A stretch of DNA of 64,000 bases, from positions 1-64,000 of the forward strand of contig NZ_BCWM01000007.1 of assembly GCF_001592205.1 (NCBI RefSeq), in the 5' to 3' direction. The notes under the pieces are model-generated. The model was not told the origin of the DNA, did no database searches, and saw nothing but the letters and a program-made list of their open reading frames with translations. This document shows, in pieces, positions 16,828-25,259 of this stretch. Every line of letters starts with the position of its first letter. The first letter of the stretch is position 1. Made by a program: the position numbers and the translations under genes. Origin of the DNA: Brevundimonas vesicularis NBRC 12165. Lineage in GTDB: Bacteria; Pseudomonadota; Alphaproteobacteria; Caulobacterales; Caulobacteraceae.

Positions 16828-19206
16828 ATGCGCTCTCTTTCTCAACGGGCCGCCGCACCGGCCCTGCTCGCCACCGTCTCGACCTTCGCCCTGCTGACCG
16901 CCGCCCCGGCCTTTGCTCAGAACGCCGAACCCGTCGCCGGTGAGGCGGCGCAGGTGGACGATATCGTCGTGACCGGCACGCGGGTCCAGAACCGGTCGCG
17001 CCTCGACACCCTGGCGCCCGTCGATGTCGTGACGTCCGAGGCGTTGCAGACGCGCGGCACGACCGAGTTCGCTACCGCCCTGGCCCAGGCCGTGCCGTCG
17101 CTGACATTCCAGCGGCCGTCGGCCAACGATGGCTCGGACTCGATCCGCCCGATCACCCTGCGCGGCCTGTCGCCGGACCAGACGCTGGTGCTGGTCAACG
17201 GCACGCGTCGCCATGCGTCGGCCCTGGTCAACGTCAACGGCGTGGTGGGGCGCGGGTCGGCCGCCGTCGACTTGAACACCATTCCGACCGGCGCTCTGGA
17301 CCGGGTGGAGGTGCTGCGTGACGGCGCCTCGGCCCAGTATGGCTCGGACGCCATCGCCGGCGTGGTGAACCTGCGCCTGAAGGAGGCCTCCAGCGGCGGC
17401 GGCGCCAGCGTGACCTACGGCCAGTATTTCACCACCGTGAAGACCGCGCGCGGCGAACGCGACGAGACCGACGGCGGCACCGTCACGGCCTCGGCCTGGC
17501 AAGGGTTCTCGCTGGGCGACGACGGCTTTCTGACCCTGTCGGCGGAGTATCTGAACCGCGAGTCGACCAACCGTTCGGACTATGACTCCCGCGCGGCGGC
17601 GAACGGCGCGATCACCGCCCGCTTCGGCGATCCAGATGTGGAGCAGTGGACCGTCTTCGCCAACGCCGGCAAGGGGCTGGGCAACGGCTGGGAGGCCTAT
17701 GGCTGGGCTGGCTATCAGGACCGCGACAGCGAAGGCGCCGCCTTCCCTCGCCTGTCCGACAACGTCAACAATGTCGCCTCGATCTACCCGAACGGCTTCC
17801 TGCCGAAGGTCGCCATCAATTCGAAAGACGCCTCGCTGGCCGGCGGCCTGCGCGGCGAACTGGCGGGCTGGAACACAGACATCAGCCTGACCTATGGCCG
17901 CAACGCCTTGGACTTTCGCACCGAGGATTCGCTGAACTCCACCTACGGCGCGACTTCGCCGACCAGCTTCGATTCCGGCAGCCTGATCTACGACCAGCTG
18001 GTGCTGGGCGCCGACTTCAGCCGTGAGTTCGAGGTCGGTCTGTCCGGCGGCCCGCTGAACTTCGCCTGGGGCCTGGAGCAGCGCTGGGAAAACTACAAGA
18101 TCGAGGCCGGCCAGCCTGAAAGCTACAACCGCGGGCCGTTGGGCGCCAACACCGCCCTGACCGGCGGCGCCCAGGGCTTCGTCGGCTTCCAGCCCTCGAA
18201 CGCCGTGGATGTCGACCGCGACAACTTCGCCGCATACGCCGACGTTGAAATTCCCCTGACCGACAAGCTGCGCGTCGAGGGCGCCGTTCGGTTCGAGGAC
18301 TATTCCGATTTCGGCGACACCCAGACGGGCAAGCTGTCGGCCCGCTATGACTTCACCCCCAGCTTCGCCCTGCGCGGTTCGGTCTCGACCGCCTTCCGCG
18401 CGCCGTCGTTGCAGCAGTCGTATTTCACCTCCACCGCCTCGGTGATCCAGAACGGCGCCGTCGTCGAAACCGGCACATTCCCGGCCACCAGCGCGGTCGC
18501 GACGGCTCTTGGCGCGCGTCCGCTGAAGGCTGAGACCTCGACCAACTACTCGGTGGGCGCCGTGGTGCGACTGGGCCGGTTCGACCTGACGGTCGACGCC
18601 TACAAGATCGACATCGACGATCAGATCGTTCTGTCCGAACTGATCCGTTCTCCGATCCTCGACCCTCTCCGCGTGCAGGCGGCTCGCTTCTTCCTCAACG
18701 GCGTTTCGACATCCACCAAAGGCTTAGACATTGTCGGCCGCTACCGACTGCCTACTGACCAAGCAGGCAACTTTGACTTCACGGTCGCCGCAAACTTCAA
18801 TGATGTGTCTCTGAACACAGCGCTCGCGCCGACCCTGTTCGCGCGCCAACGCATTCTGACCATCGAAGACGGCACGCCCGACACCAAGGTCTCGGCGTCG
18901 GCGGACTGGAGCCGGGACAAGTGGGGCGCCACGGTTCGCGCCACCTACTATGGAGATGTGCTGCAACCCGGCTCGACGGCGGCGAATGACTACAGCACCG
19001 GGGCCAAGACGGTCGTGGATTTGGAAGGCCGGTTCCAGCTTACGGAACGTGTCGGCGTGGCGATCGGCGTGGACAATGTGTTCGACGAATATCCGGACTT
19101 CGTGCCGGCGTCGCTGAACTCCAATGGCGTTCTGGGCTTCCCCTACTATTCGCCCTTCGGTTTCAACGGTCGCTACGGCTATGCGCGCCTCAGCCTGAAA
19201 TGGTGA
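16828..19206 (+). CDS. TonB-dependent outer-membrane receptor, paralogue of the upstream one
   Basis: A 792-aa TBDR with a signal peptide (MRSLSQRAAAPALLATVSTF, cleavage after PAFAQ), TonB-box-like DDIVVTGTR, and a plug with LRGLSPDQTLVLVNGTRRH and VEVLRDGASAQYGSDAIAGV. The barrel ends YARLSLKW rather than in the more common terminal Phe. Many segments are shared with the preceding receptor, for example YNRGPLGAN against YNKGPVTAG, FEDYSDFGD against YEDYSDFGD, and AETSTNYSVGAV against PETSTNYSAGAV. This supports an old tandem duplication. Substrate unknown. Confidence 0.92.
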   Translation: MRSLSQRAAAPALLATVSTFALLTAAPAFAQNAEPVAGEAAQVDDIVVTGTRVQNRSRLDTLAPVDVVTSEALQTRGTTEFATALAQAVPSLTFQRPSANDGSDSIRPITLRGLSPDQTLVLVNGTRRHASALVNVNGVVGRGSAAVDLNTIPTGALDRVEVLRDGASAQYGSDAIAGVVNLRLKEASSGGGASVTYGQYFTTVKTARGERDETDGGTVTASAWQGFSLGDDGFLTLSAEYLNRESTNRSDYDSRAAANGAITARFGDPDVEQWTVFANAGKGLGNGWEAYGWAGYQDRDSEGAAFPRLSDNVNNVASIYPNGFLPKVAINSKDASLAGGLRGELAGWNTDISLTYGRNALDFRTEDSLNSTYGATSPTSFDSGSLIYDQLVLGADFSREFEVGLSGGPLNFAWGLEQRWENYKIEAGQPESYNRGPLGANTALTGGAQGFVGFQPSNAVDVDRDNFAAYADVEIPLTDKLRVEGAVRFEDYSDFGDTQTGKLSARYDFTPSFALRGSVSTAFRAPSLQQSYFTSTASVIQNGAVVETGTFPATSAVATALGARPLKAETSTNYSVGAVVRLGRFDLTVDAYKIDIDDQIVLSELIRSPILDPLRVQAARFFLNGVSTSTKGLDIVGRYRLPTDQAGNFDFTVAANFNDVSLNTALAPTLFARQRILTIEDGTPDTKVSASADWSRDKWGATVRATYYGDVLQPGSTAANDYSTGAKTVVDLEGRFQLTERVGVAIGVDNVFDEYPDFVPASLNSNGVLGFPYYSPFGFNGRYGYARLSLKW

Positions 19207-19232
19207 GGTCGGCCTGATCGCCAATGAGGCAG

Positions 19233-19258
19233 GGGCGCTCTTCGGAGCGCCCTTTTCC
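19233..19258 (+). terminator. Intrinsic terminator after second TBDR
   Basis: Stem GGGCGCTC / GAGCGCCC with a TTCG loop (19233-19252) followed by TTTTCC. The core is the same as in the terminator after the first TBDR, consistent with duplication of the gene together with its 3' flank. Confidence 0.85.
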
Positions 19259-19367
19259 TTGTTTGCATTACGAAACCTTCAGCTTGACCGTTCCGCTTCG
19301 CCCCAGTTGCGACATATATCGCCGTTCAACCTGAGCGTGGCCGGAGGGGGCTTTGGAGGGGGACCAG

Positions 19368-19733
19368 ATGAAGACCAGACTGATCGCAGCCGGCGTCCTG
19401 GCGCTGTCGCTCTTCGCCGGCGCCGCCAGCGCCATGACGGTTCAGGAATTCCTAACCACCGCCAACGCCATTCCTCAGAACCCCACCGCTCTCCTGCGCT
19501 CGGACACCCGCCGTCTGATGGCCGAGTTCCGGGGCGCCGTTCGCACCGTCCGCGCCGAACAGAGCCAGGCCAAGGCGGCCGGCCGTCAGCCTGCGACCTG
19601 CATGCCGGACAAGGTCAGCGTCTCGCCCAACGCCATCCTGAGCCGTTTCAACGCGATTCCGCAAAGCCGTCGCAACATCAGTGTGACCCAGGCCTTCCGC
19701 GAATGGATGGCCCACGACTATCCCTGCGCCTGA
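19368..19733 (+). CDS. Small exported Rap1a/Tai-like protein
   Basis: A 121-aa protein with a signal peptide (MKTRLIAAGVLALSLFAGAA, cleavage after AASA). The C-terminal half has the spacing of the Rap1a/Tai domain: a CMPD cysteine followed by NAILSRFNAIPQSRR, an amphipathic helix and a final DYPC, giving two cysteines likely to form a disulfide. Rap1a/Tai proteins were described as periplasmic immunity proteins to type VI amidase effectors, but many chromosomal homologues stand alone with unknown roles. No T6SS or effector gene is nearby. ATG 19368 was chosen over an in-frame start at 19353 because the signal peptide begins there. Confidence 0.55.
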   Translation: MKTRLIAAGVLALSLFAGAASAMTVQEFLTTANAIPQNPTALLRSDTRRLMAEFRGAVRTVRAEQSQAKAAGRQPATCMPDKVSVSPNAILSRFNAIPQSRRNISVTQAFREWMAHDYPCA

Positions 19734-19844
19734 CGCACTCCGATTGAGGAATTCCGGTTCGTCCCCAAGGCGGGATGATCTGTCCACGGTCCAGGCGGCG
19801 TCCGCGTCTGACGCAGGGGCGTGAGAGGGCTAAAGCGTTAATCG

Positions 19845-21335
19845 ATGAACGCCTTCGCCCCCATGCCCTTTTCGTCGTCTCCGCTGGACTCCGGCGGCGT
19901 CAGTTCGATGCCGCACAATCTGGAGGCCGAGCAGGCGCTGCTGGGCTCGCTGATGTTCGACAACGCCGTGTTCGAGCGGTTGAACGACCGGCTGCGCGGC
20001 TCGCACTTCTACGAACCCTTCCACCAGCGGCTGTTCGACGCGATCGAGGACCATATCCGCCAGGGGCTGCTGGCCGAGCCCACCATTCTGATGGAGCGGT
20101 TCAAGCAGGATCCGGCGTTCCAGGAGTTCGGGGGCCTGCGCTATCTCGCCGATCTGGTCGACCGCGCGCCGCCCGCCGCCAACGCGCCAGACTACGCCCG
20201 CGTCGTCTATGATCTGGCCCTGCGCCGCGACCTGATCCGCATCGGCGGAGACATGATCAAGGAGGCGCCCAATCCGGAGACGCCCGCCGACGAGCAGATC
20301 GAACAGGCCGAACAGACCCTGTATTCCCTGGCCGAGACGGGCAAGCCTTCTTCCGGTTTCGTCAGCTTCTCCAACGCCTTGTCCGGCGCCGTTCAGATGG
20401 CGGCCGAAGCGTATCAGCGCGAAGGCAAGCTGGCCGGTCTGGCTACCGGCCTGAACGATCTGGACCGCAAACTGGGCGGCCTGCACCCGTCCGACCTGCT
20501 GATCCTCGCCGGCCGTCCGTCGATGGGCAAGACGGCGCTCGCGACCAACATGGCCTTCAACGTGGCGCGCGCCTATCAGTGGGAGCCGACGCCGGAGGGC
20601 CGCAAGACGGTCAACGGCGGCGTCGTCGCCTTCTATTCGCTGGAAATGAGCGCCGAACAGCTGGCGATGCGTATTCTGGCCGACGCGTCAGGCGTGTCCT
20701 CGGACAAGCTGCGCAAGGGCGAGATCGACGCCACCGACTTCGGCAAGCTGCGCGACGCGGCGGTCGAGATCGGCGAAAGCCCCCTCTACATCGACGCCAC
20801 CGGCGGCCTGTCCATCTCCAAGCTCGCGGCCCGCGCGCGCCGCCTGAAGCGCATGGAACATGGGCTGGACCTGATCATCGTCGACTATCTGCAACTGGTC
20901 ACGACCGGCAACAGCGGCGGCCAAAAGAACCGCGTGCAGGAGGTGTCCGAAATCACCGGCGGGCTGAAGGCCCTGGCCAAGGAACTGTCGGTACCGATCA
21001 TCGCCCTGTCGCAGCTGTCGCGTCAGGTCGAGCAGCGCGACGACAAACGCCCGCAACTGTCCGACCTTCGCGAATCCGGCTCGATCGAGCAGGACGCCGA
21101 CTGCGTGATGTTCGTCTATCGCGAAAGCTACTACCTGGGCCGGGCCGAGCCTCGTGAGGGGACCGAGGAACACCTGCAATGGCAGCAGGACATGGACCGC
21201 CTGCAAGGCCAGGCCGAGGTCGTCATCGGCAAGCAGCGCCACGGCCCGATCGGCATCGTCAAACTGGCCTTCGACGCCGACACCGTCCGCTTCGGCAACC
21301 TGGCGCATGGCTATGAGGAAGTCAGCTACGAGTAG
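19845..21335 (+). CDS. dnaB: Replicative DNA helicase DnaB
   Basis: Hexameric 5'-3' helicase of the replisome, 496 aa. The N-terminal DnaB_N domain starts MPHNLEAEQALLGSLMFDN. The RecA-like C-domain has Walker A GRPSMGKT near residue 223, H1a-type FYSLEMSAEQLAMR, the Walker B region LDLIIVDYLQL, and the L2/SRQVEQR..KRPQLSDLRESGSIEQDAD block, followed by GKQRHGPIG. No intein is seen at the usual insertion sites. It precedes alr, an order common in alphaproteobacteria. Confidence 0.96.
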   Translation: MNAFAPMPFSSSPLDSGGVSSMPHNLEAEQALLGSLMFDNAVFERLNDRLRGSHFYEPFHQRLFDAIEDHIRQGLLAEPTILMERFKQDPAFQEFGGLRYLADLVDRAPPAANAPDYARVVYDLALRRDLIRIGGDMIKEAPNPETPADEQIEQAEQTLYSLAETGKPSSGFVSFSNALSGAVQMAAEAYQREGKLAGLATGLNDLDRKLGGLHPSDLLILAGRPSMGKTALATNMAFNVARAYQWEPTPEGRKTVNGGVVAFYSLEMSAEQLAMRILADASGVSSDKLRKGEIDATDFGKLRDAAVEIGESPLYIDATGGLSISKLAARARRLKRMEHGLDLIIVDYLQLVTTGNSGGQKNRVQEVSEITGGLKALAKELSVPIIALSQLSRQVEQRDDKRPQLSDLRESGSIEQDADCVMFVYRESYYLGRAEPREGTEEHLQWQQDMDRLQGQAEVVIGKQRHGPIGIVKLAFDADTVRFGNLAHGYEEVSYE

Positions 21336-21373
21336 CCTCTTCCATCGGCGCGGTGTTGGCGCATAAGGACGCC

Positions 21374-22420
21374 ATGACCGCATCGACCCCCGCCGTCCTC
21401 TCCGTCGATCTGAACGCCCTGGCGTGTAACTATCACACGCTGGAGGCCGTTAGCGGCCAGCCGGTGCATCCCGTGGTCAAGGCGGACGGCTATGGGCTGG
21501 GCGCCCAGGCCGTGGCGACGCGGCTGATGGCCGAGGGGGCGCGGACCTTCTTCGTGGCGCGGGCGGCGGAGGGCGTGCGGCTGCGGGCGGCCTTGGGCGC
21601 CGACGGTCCCGTCATCTATGTGCTCGACGGCTGCCACGGCGACGATGCGGCGATGCTGAAGGCGGCTGACCTGCGGCCCGTGCTGAACCATCCCGCGCAG
21701 ATCCAGGCCTGGAAGGCGGCGGGCGGCGGGACCTGCGGCCTGCAGATCGACACCGGCATGAACCGGTTGGGTATTCGGCCCGAGGACGCGCCCGAGGCGT
21801 TCGACGGCCTGGCCTTGGTCCTGACCCACCTCGCCTGCGCCGACGAACCGGCCAATCCAATGAACCGGCGCCAGCGTGACGCCTTTGCGGGCGTGCTGGA
21901 TCGCTATCCTGGCGTGATCCGGTCGTTCGCCAACTCCAGCGGCTGTTTCCTGGGCCCGGACTTCGCCTTCGACACCGTTCGGCCGGGCATCTGTCTTTAC
22001 GGCGGTGGTCCAGAGGGGCGTCCCGATTCCCGGATCGCACCCGTGGCGACGCTGACGGCCGAAGTGCTTCAAGTTCGCGACGTGCCGGCGGGCGAGAGCG
22101 TCGGCTATTCCCGCGGCTACATCGCCGAACGCCCCATCAAGGTTGCGACCGTGGCGGCCGGCTATGCGGATGGATTGCTGCGATCCTATTCGCCCAAGGG
22201 CGTCGTCTGGATCGCCAACGAGACCCGCCCGCTGCTGGGTCGGGTCTCGATGGATGTCTGCGCGGTGGACATCACCGGCCTGGATGTCGCGGTCGGCGAT
22301 CCGGTCGAACTATTCGGCCCGCACCGCCTGTTGGACGACGCCGCGGCCGCTGCGGGGACCATCAGCTATGAGCTGCTGACCTCGATCACCCCCCGCGTGC
22401 CGCGCGTCTATTCTCAGTAG
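21374..22420 (+). CDS. alr: Alanine racemase
   Basis: PLP-dependent interconversion of L- and D-alanine for peptidoglycan synthesis, 348 aa. The PLP lysine is Lys36 in VVKADGYGLG and the catalytic tyrosine is in VGYSRGY near residue 243. The substrate-binding RVSMDVCAVDIT segment and GDPVELFG follow. ATG 21374 has TAAGGA 6 nt upstream, better than the in-frame start at 21353. It lies 38 bp after dnaB and is probably cotranscribed. The 3' end overlaps that of the convergent Yip1 gene by 7 bp. Confidence 0.94.
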   Translation: MTASTPAVLSVDLNALACNYHTLEAVSGQPVHPVVKADGYGLGAQAVATRLMAEGARTFFVARAAEGVRLRAALGADGPVIYVLDGCHGDDAAMLKAADLRPVLNHPAQIQAWKAAGGGTCGLQIDTGMNRLGIRPEDAPEAFDGLALVLTHLACADEPANPMNRRQRDAFAGVLDRYPGVIRSFANSSGCFLGPDFAFDTVRPGICLYGGGPEGRPDSRIAPVATLTAEVLQVRDVPAGESVGYSRGYIAERPIKVATVAAGYADGLLRSYSPKGVVWIANETRPLLGRVSMDVCAVDITGLDVAVGDPVELFGPHRLLDDAAAAAGTISYELLTSITPRVPRVYSQ

Positions 22421-23061
22421 CCGGCGCCCATTCCCGCGAGCCCGGCCATGCCGACCGACGCGGCGACGAAGCTCATCGAAATGGCTCCGACGATCGCCGA
22501 GATGATGAAATACATCACGACGCCGGCGATCACCGTCACGATGAAATAGCCGACCTTCTTGTCTTCCGGCACCTTCATCAGGATCGGCAGGCCGACGAAC
22601 AGCAGATAGAAGCTGTACAGGCCCAGGATGGCCAGAATGCCCAGCATCGGGATCAGGCCGAACACGCCCGCCAACCAGGCGGCGGTCCAAGAATAGACGG
22701 CCAGCTTCATGGCCTGAACCTTATTGGCCGTCCCGCCGAAGTTCGGCGCCAGCGCATTGATGATCAGTCCCAGCAAGAAGACCCCCAGCAAGGACATGCC
22801 GTAGCTGACGAGCGCCACGACGATCGCGCCCACGATCGACAGCTTCACGCCCATGATCGGCATCAGCTGACCGCCGAGCAGCGAACAGACCGGGCCGATC
22901 GCCGCCAGGATCATCGCATAGCGGGTGAACAGGCTTTTGGTCGTGGCGAACTCGCCGTCGATCTTCAGCCATTCGGACTTGGGTTGCAGCAGTATGCCCT
23001 TGACCCGCGCGACTAGGGCCGGATCGACAGCGGGTTGGGAGTGGGTCGTCGGATCGGTCAT
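22414..23061 (-). CDS. Yip1-family inner-membrane protein
   Basis: A 215-aa protein with a short hydrophilic N-terminus containing RVKGILLQPKSEW, the typical Yip1-domain opening, followed by about five hydrophobic helices (starting near residues 50, 75, 110, 140 and 180). Bacterial Yip1-domain proteins are uncharacterised membrane proteins. Start ATG 23061 is followed by the conserved region after ~12 polar residues. It is convergent with alr and divergent from radA. Confidence 0.8.
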   Translation of the reverse strand: MTDPTTHSQPAVDPALVARVKGILLQPKSEWLKIDGEFATTKSLFTRYAMILAAIGPVCSLLGGQLMPIMGVKLSIVGAIVVALVSYGMSLLGVFLLGLIINALAPNFGGTANKVQAMKLAVYSWTAAWLAGVFGLIPMLGILAILGLYSFYLLFVGLPILMKVPEDKKVGYFIVTVIAGVVMYFIISAIVGAISMSFVAASVGMAGLAGMGAGY

Positions 23062-23233
23062 GACAGGCCTCGGCGAGAGAAGATGGGCGGATGTTGACGT
23101 TGCGTCGCTTCAAGAAGCAAGGGTGTGCGACACATTCTCAATCCTTCAGTATGGCAAAGGTTGCGCCTGCGACCGAAACTGTCGTGAGCCGAGGCCATGT
23201 CCGGCGCGACCGTTCGATCTGCTAAGGAAGCCC

Positions 23234-24604
23234 ATGGCTCGCGATTCCGCCCTCTACGTCTGTCAGTCCTGCGGCTCGGTCCACAGCAAGTGGTCGGGCC
23301 AGTGCGGCTCCTGCGGTCAGTGGAACACCTTGAGCGAGGAAAGCCGCTCGGCCCCGCCGGGCGCGATCAAGCCGTCGGCGGCGGCTTCGGCCCGCACGCG
23401 CGGCATCCAGTTCGAAACGCTTCAGTCCGACACGCCAGAGCCGCCGCGCATCACGACGGGCGTGGCCGAGTTCGACCGGGTCTGCGGCGGCGGCGTGGTG
23501 CCCGGCTCGGCCATCCTGCTCAGCGGCGACCCCGGCGTCGGCAAGTCCACCCTGTTGCTGGAGGTCGCAGCCAAGGCGGCGCTGCGCGGATCGCGCGTGG
23601 CCTATATCTCGGGCGAAGAAGCCGTCGAGCAGATCCGCGCCCGCGCCAAGCGGATGGGTCTGGCGGACGCGCCGGTCAATCTGGCGGCGGCGACGGCGCT
23701 GCGTGAAATTCTGGGCACGCTGAAGCGCGAACAGTTCGACATCGTCATCGTCGATTCGATCCAGACCCTGTGGTCCGACGTCCATGAAAGCGGCCCCGGC
23801 TCGATCACCCAGGTCCGGGCCTGCGCCGGCGAAATGGTGCGACTGGCCAAGTCGCAGGGCGTCGCGGTGGTCCTTGTCGGCCACGTCACTAAGGACGGCC
23901 AGGTCGCCGGCCCTCGCGTGGTCGAACACATTGTCGACGCCGTCATGACCTTCGAAGGCGAGCGCGGCTATCCGTTCCGCATCCTGCGCGCCGGCAAGAA
24001 CCGCTTCGGCGCCACCGACGAGATCGGCGTGTTCGAAATGGGCGACGCCGGTCTGCGCGAGGTCGCCAACCCGTCCGCCCTTTTCCTGGGCGAGGGCAAG
24101 GAGCGCGCGCCGGGCGCCGCCGTCTTCGCCGGGATCGAGGGCTCGCGTCCCGTCCTCGTCGAAATGCAGGCGCTGGTGTCCAAATCCGCCTACGGCACCC
24201 CGCGCCGCGCCGTCATCGGCTGGGAGACGGGGCGTCTGGCGATGGTGCTGGCCGTGCTGGAGGCCCGCTGCGGCTTCGGTTTCGGCGATCAGGACGTCTA
24301 TCTGAATGTCGCCGGGGGCCTGCGCATCAATGAACCGGCGGCCGACCTCGCGGCGGCGGCGGCGCTGATCAGCTCGGCGACCGGCGTTTCCCTGCCCCAA
24401 GGCTGCGTCGTCTTCGGCGAAATCGGCCTGTCGGGCGAGGTCCGCAGCGTCGGCCGCGCCGAGGCCCGGCTGCGCGAAGCGCAAAAACTGGGCTTCGATC
24501 AGGTTCTGAGCCCGACTTTGACCGCCAAGACCAAGGGGGTGAAGGTGACATCCGTCACGCGCCTGACGGATGTGGTCGAACGAATCTCGCAGAACCGCTA
24601 TTAG
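23234..24604 (+). CDS. radA: DNA repair protein RadA
   Basis: RecA-like branch-migration helicase acting in recombination, 456 aa. The N-terminal zinc finger has Cys10, Cys13, Cys24 and Cys27 (YVCQSCG...GQCGSCG). Walker A is GDPGVGKST near residue 98, and the RadA-specific KNRFG motif lies near residue 255. The C-terminal Lon-protease-like domain carries GLSGEVRSVGRAEARL. ATG 23234 with TAAGGA 7 nt upstream is the real start; the frame runs 300 bp upstream without homology. cvpA follows after 31 bp. Confidence 0.96.
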   Translation: MARDSALYVCQSCGSVHSKWSGQCGSCGQWNTLSEESRSAPPGAIKPSAAASARTRGIQFETLQSDTPEPPRITTGVAEFDRVCGGGVVPGSAILLSGDPGVGKSTLLLEVAAKAALRGSRVAYISGEEAVEQIRARAKRMGLADAPVNLAAATALREILGTLKREQFDIVIVDSIQTLWSDVHESGPGSITQVRACAGEMVRLAKSQGVAVVLVGHVTKDGQVAGPRVVEHIVDAVMTFEGERGYPFRILRAGKNRFGATDEIGVFEMGDAGLREVANPSALFLGEGKERAPGAAVFAGIEGSRPVLVEMQALVSKSAYGTPRRAVIGWETGRLAMVLAVLEARCGFGFGDQDVYLNVAGGLRINEPAADLAAAAALISSATGVSLPQGCVVFGEIGLSGEVRSVGRAEARLREAQKLGFDQVLSPTLTAKTKGVKVTSVTRLTDVVERISQNRY

Positions 24605-24635
24605 ACCCTGGTAGCAACCGCAGGATCCCGCACGC

Positions 24636-25232
24636 GTGACCGGATACGACGTCTTCGCCATCGTGGTGATCCTGTTTTCCGTCGCCGCCGGCTGGGTGCG
24701 CGGCGGGGTGCGCGAGGTCATCACCCTGCTCAGCGCGACCCTGGCGGCCCTTGTCGCCCTGATCGCCCTGCCCTGGACCGCCGGCGTCACGCGCGCCTTC
24801 GTCGATCCTGAATGGGCCGGGTCGATCCTGGCCGCCGTCCTGACCTTCTTCGTCGTCTATTTCGGCCTGCGCCTGGTCGGCTCGATGATGTCCAAGAGCG
24901 CCAAGGACCATCCGCACCTCGGCGTCATCGACCGCATCTTCGGCCTGTTCATCGGCGGCATCCGTGCGCTGGTCCTGATCGGCGCGGTGCATCTGGTCAT
25001 CGTCGCAGCCCTGCCGGGCGAGCGCACGCCGCTGTGGCTTGGGAAGGCGGCACTCTATCCGGTCAGCGCCATGGGCGCGCGGATGATCCAGATCGTCCTG
25101 CCCAGTATCGGGCGTGGCGCCGACGCCATCACGCCGGTCGTGGATTCGTCCGTACGCCGGGGCTTTTCGGACGACGAAGCCTTGCCCCCGACGCAATCAG
25201 AGCCTAACTCGCGCCGCGAAGCCGCCCCTTAA
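24636..25232 (+). CDS. cvpA: CvpA family inner-membrane protein
   Basis: A 198-aa polytopic protein starting with GTG. Four hydrophobic helices are visible (about residues 3-20, 28-48, 65-85, 103-125), with the family segment RGGVREVITLLS after helix 1 and DRIFGLFIGGIRALVL before helix 4. The C-terminal tail is hydrophilic. CvpA was named for colicin V secretion in E. coli; its general role is thought to concern envelope homeostasis. The cvpA-purF order matches E. coli and supports the assignment. Confidence 0.88.
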   Translation: MTGYDVFAIVVILFSVAAGWVRGGVREVITLLSATLAALVALIALPWTAGVTRAFVDPEWAGSILAAVLTFFVVYFGLRLVGSMMSKSAKDHPHLGVIDRIFGLFIGGIRALVLIGAVHLVIVAALPGERTPLWLGKAALYPVSAMGARMIQIVLPSIGRGADAITPVVDSSVRRGFSDDEALPPTQSEPNSRREAAP

Positions 25233-25259
25233 GTTTCCCCCGGTCATCGGAGCCCCACG

